Positions 60,255 through 64,000 of a stretch of 64,000 nt of DNA are shown here, one piece after another (position 1 is the stretch's first letter; each line of letters opens with the position of its first letter). The DNA comes from 3107 sp965216225 (GTDB lineage Bacteria > Pseudomonadota > Alphaproteobacteria > Rhodobacterales > Rhodobacteraceae). Location of the stretch: positions 98,221 to 162,220 of the forward strand of contig CBDCFF010000027.1 of NCBI GenBank assembly GCA_965216225.1, given 5' to 3'. Position numbers and translations under genes: made by a program. A model generated the notes under the pieces. The model was not told the DNA's origin and did no database searches. It saw nothing but the letters and a program-made list of their open reading frames with translations.

Positions 60255-60917
60255 TTACCGAGCACCCAAAATCAAGTCACCCCAGTTATCGGGGGGGCCT
60301 TTTAGAAGAAGCTTCAGGATCCCCTGCCGACACAATTCTCGCGCTTTCATAAATGTTGACATGTTATCGTCAGCAGACACTTCCCCGCCATGCACTACAC
60401 TGGATGCTTTGTCATACGCATCCCGCAATACCTTGCGGATATCTTGCCGTTCTTCAAATGTCGTCCCCAAATGCCAAGCTCCAAATAGAGAAAGTCGGAA
60501 ACGCATCTCCGCGCTTTTCTCGTCTAGGAAATTCTTCAGGTACAGCGTCTCAAGAGCGATGCGGAGGTCTATGTAGCGATCCGTTATCCCGGAAGGCAGT
60601 CGTACCGGTCGCATGGACCGCTTCCAACGATCAACTGCTATGCGCAGTTTTCTGTCACCGTCCAGCAGTGCATCGATCACGCGCAACAACTTGGTTTCGT
60701 CCAGACTAGCTATCGAGTTGTCGCATCGTTCAATGCTCACTATTCCCTTTGCGTCCAGTCTCTTCGATTTCCACCACAAATGATCCAACGTGTCGTAGTC
60801 TAAAGTTACCCAGTCGCGCAGGGAGAAAGGTGCCGCCTCCGCATATTCGGTCCACAGGAAAGTCTTCGAGACATGTGAATTCGCCTGCAACGATAGAGCA
60901 TCGCACACAATGTCGAA
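60255..60917 (-). pseudogene. 3' half of a HEPN-domain protein gene split by IS256
   Basis: This is the C-terminal part of the protein whose N-terminal part is at 62295-63017. The segment RYIDLRIALETLYLKNF...EMRFRLSLFGAWHLGTTFEERQDIRKVLRDAYDKASSVVHGG is an Apea-like HEPN domain, including the R-x4-6-H type end (SSVVHGG) of HEPN RNases. Removing the IS256 element and one 9-bp target copy restores one frame of 459 codons across the junction (GIDFDI-VCDALSLQ). HEPN proteins of this kind often belong to abortive-infection systems. Confidence 0.75.
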
Positions 60918-62294
60918 GAGCTATGCCCGAAAGTTGGTGATGGTGTGATCAGGCGGCGTTTTGAATTTGCTTGATCCCGTCTGTGAACTCAACCCCTTCA
61001 ATGATCTCTGGCATGCGGTTGGCGCCGTCGAGCTTTCGCCATTTTCCTTGCGCTGACATCATCAGCTTGAATGCCATGGCCAACCCGGTCTTGCGGCTCA
61101 GGCAGCCTTTGGTTTTGCCGGTGCGGTGGCGGACGGTGGCGAAGGTGCTCTCGATCGGGTTCGTGGTTCGGATGTGCTTCCAGTGCTCAGCAGGGAAGCC
61201 GTAGAAGGAGAGCAGCACAGCCCGGTCTTTGGTCAGTTTCCCAACCGCCTTGTCATATTTCGCGCCGTAGGTTTCCACGAAGAAATCGAAGGCGGCCCCG
61301 GCTTCGGTCTTCGTTTCCGCCTGCCAGATATCATGCAGGTGGCCCTTGGCTTTGGCCTGCACCGATTTGGGCATGGCATTGAGAACGTTTCCGGTCTTGT
61401 GAACCCAACACCGTTGTTCCCGGGTGCTGCCGAAGACTTCGCGCAGCGCCGCCCAGAACCCCAAGGCGCCGTCGCCAATGGCCAGATCGGGGGCGTGGGA
61501 CAGCCCGCGACGCTTGAGATCGAGCAGCAACTCGCGCCAACTCTGCGTGCTTTCACGGTAGCCGTCGGTGAGCCCCAGAACCTCCTTGCGGCCCCACTCA
61601 TCCGCGCCGATCAGCACCAGAACGCATTGTTTCTGCTCTTCCATACGCGGTTGGAAATAGACACCATCGGCCCAGACATAGACGAAACGCCGGGCGCTGA
61701 GATCGCGGCGCTGCCAGCGTTCATACTCCGCCCCCCAGTCCGCTTTCAATCGCGAGATGGTGCTCGATGAAAGCCCTGCCGCGTTCGGCCCCAACAGCGC
61801 CCCAAGAGCCTCCTGGAAGTCGCCCGTGGAAATGCCCTTAAGATAGAGCCACGGCAGCAGTTCCTCAATCGATCTGGTCTTGCGCAGCCAGGGCGGCAAG
61901 ATCGACGAGGCGAAACGGATCTTTTCGTCCACATTGCCCCGGTCCCGCATCCGCGGCACCTTCACTGGTACCGGGCCGATGCCGGTCATGACCTCGCGCT
62001 CGGGCAGATGACCATGGCGCACCAGCCGCGCACGGCCGTCGTCCGTCACCTCGCGGGCATGGGCGGCGAGGAGCGTGGCCAATTCCGCTTCCACCGCCTG
62101 TTTGAGCAGTTGGCGCGCGCCGGTTTGCAGGATGTCGGTCAGCGGGTCAGACGAAAATCCCGATGGATCGGGCAACGGCGTGATGGTAGACTTCGTCATG
62201 TGGCATATCCTTTTCTCTGCTGAGAATTGCGGCGCGTGAACAACGCCATGATATGCCGCCAATCAGCGCCATCACCAACTTTCGGCTATAACTC
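60918..62294 (-). mobile_element. IS256-family insertion sequence with 9-bp target duplication
   Basis: The 1377-nt element is bounded by inverted repeats GAGCTATGCCCGAAAGTTGG (left) and GAGTTATAGCCGAAAGTTGG (right, other strand). It is flanked on both sides by the direct repeat AATGTCGAA (60909-60917 and 62295-62303), the target duplication size expected for IS256. It interrupts a HEPN-domain gene. The transposase looks intact, so the insertion is recent. Confidence 0.95.
60949..62199 (-). CDS. IS256-family transposase
   Basis: A 416-aa mutator-type transposase. It has the family segments HGHLPEREVMTGIGPVPVKVPRMRDR, YLKGISTGDFQEALGALLG, the first catalytic aspartate in YVWADGVYFQPRMEEQKQCVLVLIG, IGDGALGFWAAL and RCWVHKTGNVLNAMP, and the last acid region IRTTNPIESTFATVRHRT. 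The start MTKSTITPLPDP at 62197-62199 has a plausible upstream spacer. Complete reading frame, no stop or shift. Confidence 0.95.
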   Translation of the reverse strand: MTKSTITPLPDPSGFSSDPLTDILQTGARQLLKQAVEAELATLLAAHAREVTDDGRARLVRHGHLPEREVMTGIGPVPVKVPRMRDRGNVDEKIRFASSILPPWLRKTRSIEELLPWLYLKGISTGDFQEALGALLGPNAAGLSSSTISRLKADWGAEYERWQRRDLSARRFVYVWADGVYFQPRMEEQKQCVLVLIGADEWGRKEVLGLTDGYRESTQSWRELLLDLKRRGLSHAPDLAIGDGALGFWAALREVFGSTREQRCWVHKTGNVLNAMPKSVQAKAKGHLHDIWQAETKTEAGAAFDFFVETYGAKYDKAVGKLTKDRAVLLSFYGFPAEHWKHIRTTNPIESTFATVRHRTGKTKGCLSRKTGLAMAFKLMMSAQGKWRKLDGANRMPEIIEGVEFTDGIKQIQNAA

Positions 62295-63017
62295 AATGTC
62301 GAAATCGATGCCTTTGCCCATACTGGTTATGACCGTACCTTTATTAGCATCCGTTTTTGGCCGGAACAGGACAGGAGATGCCGACATTTTCAATGATAGA
62401 AGGGTTCTCCCAAGGTAGTCTTGGGGCAATCGACCGTTCCGGGCAGGCAAGCGAGGCAAAGCAGCCGTCGTCAAGGGCAAGGCGACTATTTCAATATCGT
62501 TTTGTGGCACATATCGGGCGTTCAGAACCAATCCATTGACAAGTGTGAACATCTTGATCTGTATGGGTGTTCCGCGTTTCCAGTCGCCTAGTAACTCCGC
62601 AACCTTATCAGTTCCCATGATCGCTGCGGCTTGGAGGAGAGACTCGGAGAAGTTCTCCGGCGGTGATTCAAATTCGAGGTTTGAGTCCCCGGCTTCGCCG
62701 CCATTACCTCTAATCAACCTATAGTGATCAGTGGGAAATGCATGTCCAAGACGGTCCGATTCTGGATCAATGAATTCCTCCAAAGCATTTCGTACCTCTT
62801 CGATCAATGGAAGCATGGCGCTGTCCGGCACATGACAATCAGCCCGCTTACTCCCTACACGATGTCGTTCGGATTTGTAGATGGAGGCGAATTGCTCGGC
62901 AGAGAGATTGGGACGTGACTGTCTTTTTCTCGCCCCGCTGCCGCTAATATCGTCGTATTCGAAGTCGAAACGTACCTCATTTACCGCTACTGCGAGTCGC
63001 TTCTTCAGAATATTCAT
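62295..63017 (-). pseudogene. 5' half of the HEPN-domain protein gene split by IS256
   Basis: Starts MNILKKRLAVAVNEVRFDFEYDD and runs about 238 codons to the IS256 target site, where the element adds only a few foreign codons. This N-terminal part is rich in charged residues and has no family I can name; it contains LIEEVRNALEEFIDPESDRLGH and QIKMFTLVNGLVLNARYVPQNDIEIVALPL, which look like a mixed alpha/beta region. GGAGG lies just upstream of the ATG. GC content is lower than in the housekeeping genes, so transfer is likely. Confidence 0.7.
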
Positions 63018-63112
63018 ATCCTCCCCCCATTGCGGGGTGTCGGTGCTGCGTACTCCCCGGACCTGCCTTTCTGAAGCGAATCCTGCAAAACCCGGGCTGC
63101 AATGAGAGCAGT

Positions 63113-63685
63113 TTACCGCCGTGCAAGAACCGGAATGCCGCTGTAGCACCGTCGGGACTGAACACCGTAGTAACCTTCCTGGCCATATCCTGGATATTCC
63201 AGACGAACCCTCTCAAAACCCAATAGACCAACCTCGAAAGAAAAGAACAGGGGCAGGCGAAGGCCAACAAACGCTTTTTGCTGAAACAGTTTGATGGCGT
63301 CATTGTAGATGCTCTTCATCCGCTTCAGCAGGTGCTTATCCTTGACCGAAGTATCAAAGCCAGCATCGCGCAGTAGCCCCGAAGCCATACTGTCTATGCG
63401 ATAGATCTCTGCCTCAAGGACTGGGGCCATATCCCACGGCATGTCAGACCATAGCGCGTCGATATCGGCCTGACTGAAGTTGCGGGAGTAGCTGTCGAGC
63501 GCCACCGCGACCAGCCCGGGAAACCGCCGCGCAGCTTCCTCGAAGCGCTCACGGTTAACCCGCAACTGACGCTGACGCTCGGCCGCACGGTTTTTTACAT
63601 CGTCAACAGCGTGATGAACCGCCGCTACGCCTCGACTCGCAAGAGCGCTAAAAAAGCTCGTCGCGTCATTCGCAAAACCCGCCAT
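63113..63685 (-). CDS. 190-aa protein of unknown function, first gene of the HEPN cassette
   Basis: Begins MAGFANDATSFFSALASRGV with AAAGGAGG upstream. An amphipathic, coiled-coil-like region (VDDVKNRAAERQRQLRVNRERFEEAARRF) precedes SYSRNFSQADIDALWSDMPWDMAP and a more hydrophobic end (KAFVGLRLPLFFSFEVGLLGFERVRL). There is no signal peptide or known domain. It lies 95 nt upstream of the HEPN gene on the same strand under one promoter, so the two are probably co-expressed partners, as in toxin-antitoxin or defence pairs. Confidence 0.65.
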   Translation of the reverse strand: MAGFANDATSFFSALASRGVAAVHHAVDDVKNRAAERQRQLRVNRERFEEAARRFPGLVAVALDSYSRNFSQADIDALWSDMPWDMAPVLEAEIYRIDSMASGLLRDAGFDTSVKDKHLLKRMKSIYNDAIKLFQQKAFVGLRLPLFFSFEVGLLGFERVRLEYPGYGQEGYYGVQSRRCYSGIPVLARR

Positions 63686-63728
63686 TTCAGCCTCCTTTCC
63701 AAGTCCTCAATGGTTCTAGCCTGTCATA

Positions 63729-63757
63729 CGTATACGGGTTGACAACTGATTTTTCAA
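63729..63757 (-). promoter_or_regulatory. strong sigma-70-type promoter of the HEPN cassette
   Basis: On the minus strand TTGAAA (63752-63757) is followed after exactly 17 nt by TATACG (63729-63734). This is the best consensus-like promoter in the window and lies 44 nt before the start of the 190-aa gene. Just upstream, GATCGA/TCGATC (63758-63774) forms a hairpin that could end the preceding transcript. Confidence 0.65.
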
Positions 63758-63772
63758 GATCGAGTCTTTCGA

Positions 63773-64000
63773 TCATGCGATCAGCCTACCTTTGTCGCTT
63801 GAATCAATCTGGCCTCGCCCTCGGATGCGACCCCCGGCAATTGCTCCCGACCCCTGCGCCATCCGTTGCGCCCCCATGTATCCAAGACCGCCGCCCAAAA
63901 CCGTCTTGTCCGCAATGGTCCCGGCCTGGTTGTAGCGGCTCGCCTGTGCGCCAATGACCTGCATGGCAAACTCCCCGAACTCGGAAATGATCTGCGATCC
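63773..64000 (-). CDS. C-terminal part of an unidentified protein, entering from the right edge
   Basis: An open minus-strand frame of 75 codons enters from the right edge and stops at 63773. It reads SEFGEFAMQVIGAQASRYNQAGTIADKT, then a glycine-rich tail (VLGGGLGYMGAQRMAQGSGAIAGGRIRG). No family can be assigned from this piece; glycine-rich ends of this kind occur in phage structural and conjugation proteins. Confidence 0.5.
   Translation of the reverse strand, partial: GSQIISEFGEFAMQVIGAQASRYNQAGTIADKTVLGGGLGYMGAQRMAQGSGAIAGGRIRGRGQIDSSDKGRLIA

Noticed and set aside
60014..60352. A 112-codon plus-strand frame after the IS256 fragment
   Set aside because: It is a composite of an IS256 end, a tiny IS66 relic and antisense of the HEPN gene end.

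Overview
The window is chromosomal DNA of an alphaproteobacterium, most likely a member of the Rhodobacteraceae (Rhodobacter/Rhodovulum/Paracoccus relatives). The evidence is the high GC content, a 14-gene nuo operon interrupted by small accessory genes, a dcw cluster in the rhodobacterial order, a DUF1127 gene (CcaF1 type) followed by hairpins with CCTCCTCCC loops (CcsR/cuckoo RNAs), and an UpsM-like leader before mraZ. Species cannot be decided from this window.

Layout. (1) Positions 1-18345, minus strand: respiratory complex I genes nuoA to nuoN, then birA, which runs off the left edge. Between the nuo genes sit a GFA-type zinc protein, a DUF5337-like membrane protein, a lipoprotein, a DUF5333-like secreted protein, a TM2 protein, a carboxymuconolactone-decarboxylase-family protein and a small zinc ribbon. 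Most overlap or abut their neighbours and look translationally coupled. (2) 18404-21955, minus: recN, bamD, lpxC. (3) 22177-41878, minus: the division and cell-wall cluster read as UpsM leader-mraZ-rsmH-ftsL-ftsI-murE-murF-mraY-murD-[repeat array]-ftsW-murG-murC-(short DUF2484-like ORF)-murB-ddlB-ftsQ-ftsA-ftsZ. The ftsW-murD gap holds five identical 26-28 nt repeats at an exact 61-nt period with unrelated spacers, which is CRISPR geometry without any cas gene in view. (4) 42258-47374: mrp, ccaF1 with its anti-Shine-Dalgarno hairpins, tadA, an rluB-like pseudouridine synthase, a TerC-family membrane protein, msrB and msrA. (5) 47488-51146: an IS5-family relic, an IS66-family element and the truncated 3' end of a histidine kinase gene. 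(6) 51161-54328, minus: a TRAP dicarboxylate-type transporter (dctM, dctQ, dctP). (7) 54480-62294: an IS graveyard with IS481-like, IS3, IS110, IS630, IS21 and IS256 pieces. (8) 60255-64000: a two-gene cassette with its own promoter, made of an unknown 190-aa protein and a 458-aa protein with an Apea-like HEPN C-terminus. The second gene is split by an IS256 element with a perfect 9-bp target duplication. A partial unknown gene enters from the right edge.

How the parts fit. The left 41 kb is housekeeping DNA read in one direction: NADH oxidation, DNA repair, outer-membrane assembly, lipid A synthesis, peptidoglycan synthesis and division. Post-transcriptional control is visible at two places, the UpsM-type terminated leader ahead of mraZ and the CcaF1/CcsR stress locus. 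The right 17 kb is accessory DNA reshaped by repeated insertion and deletion; the split HEPN cassette is the best candidate for a lost defence-type function.
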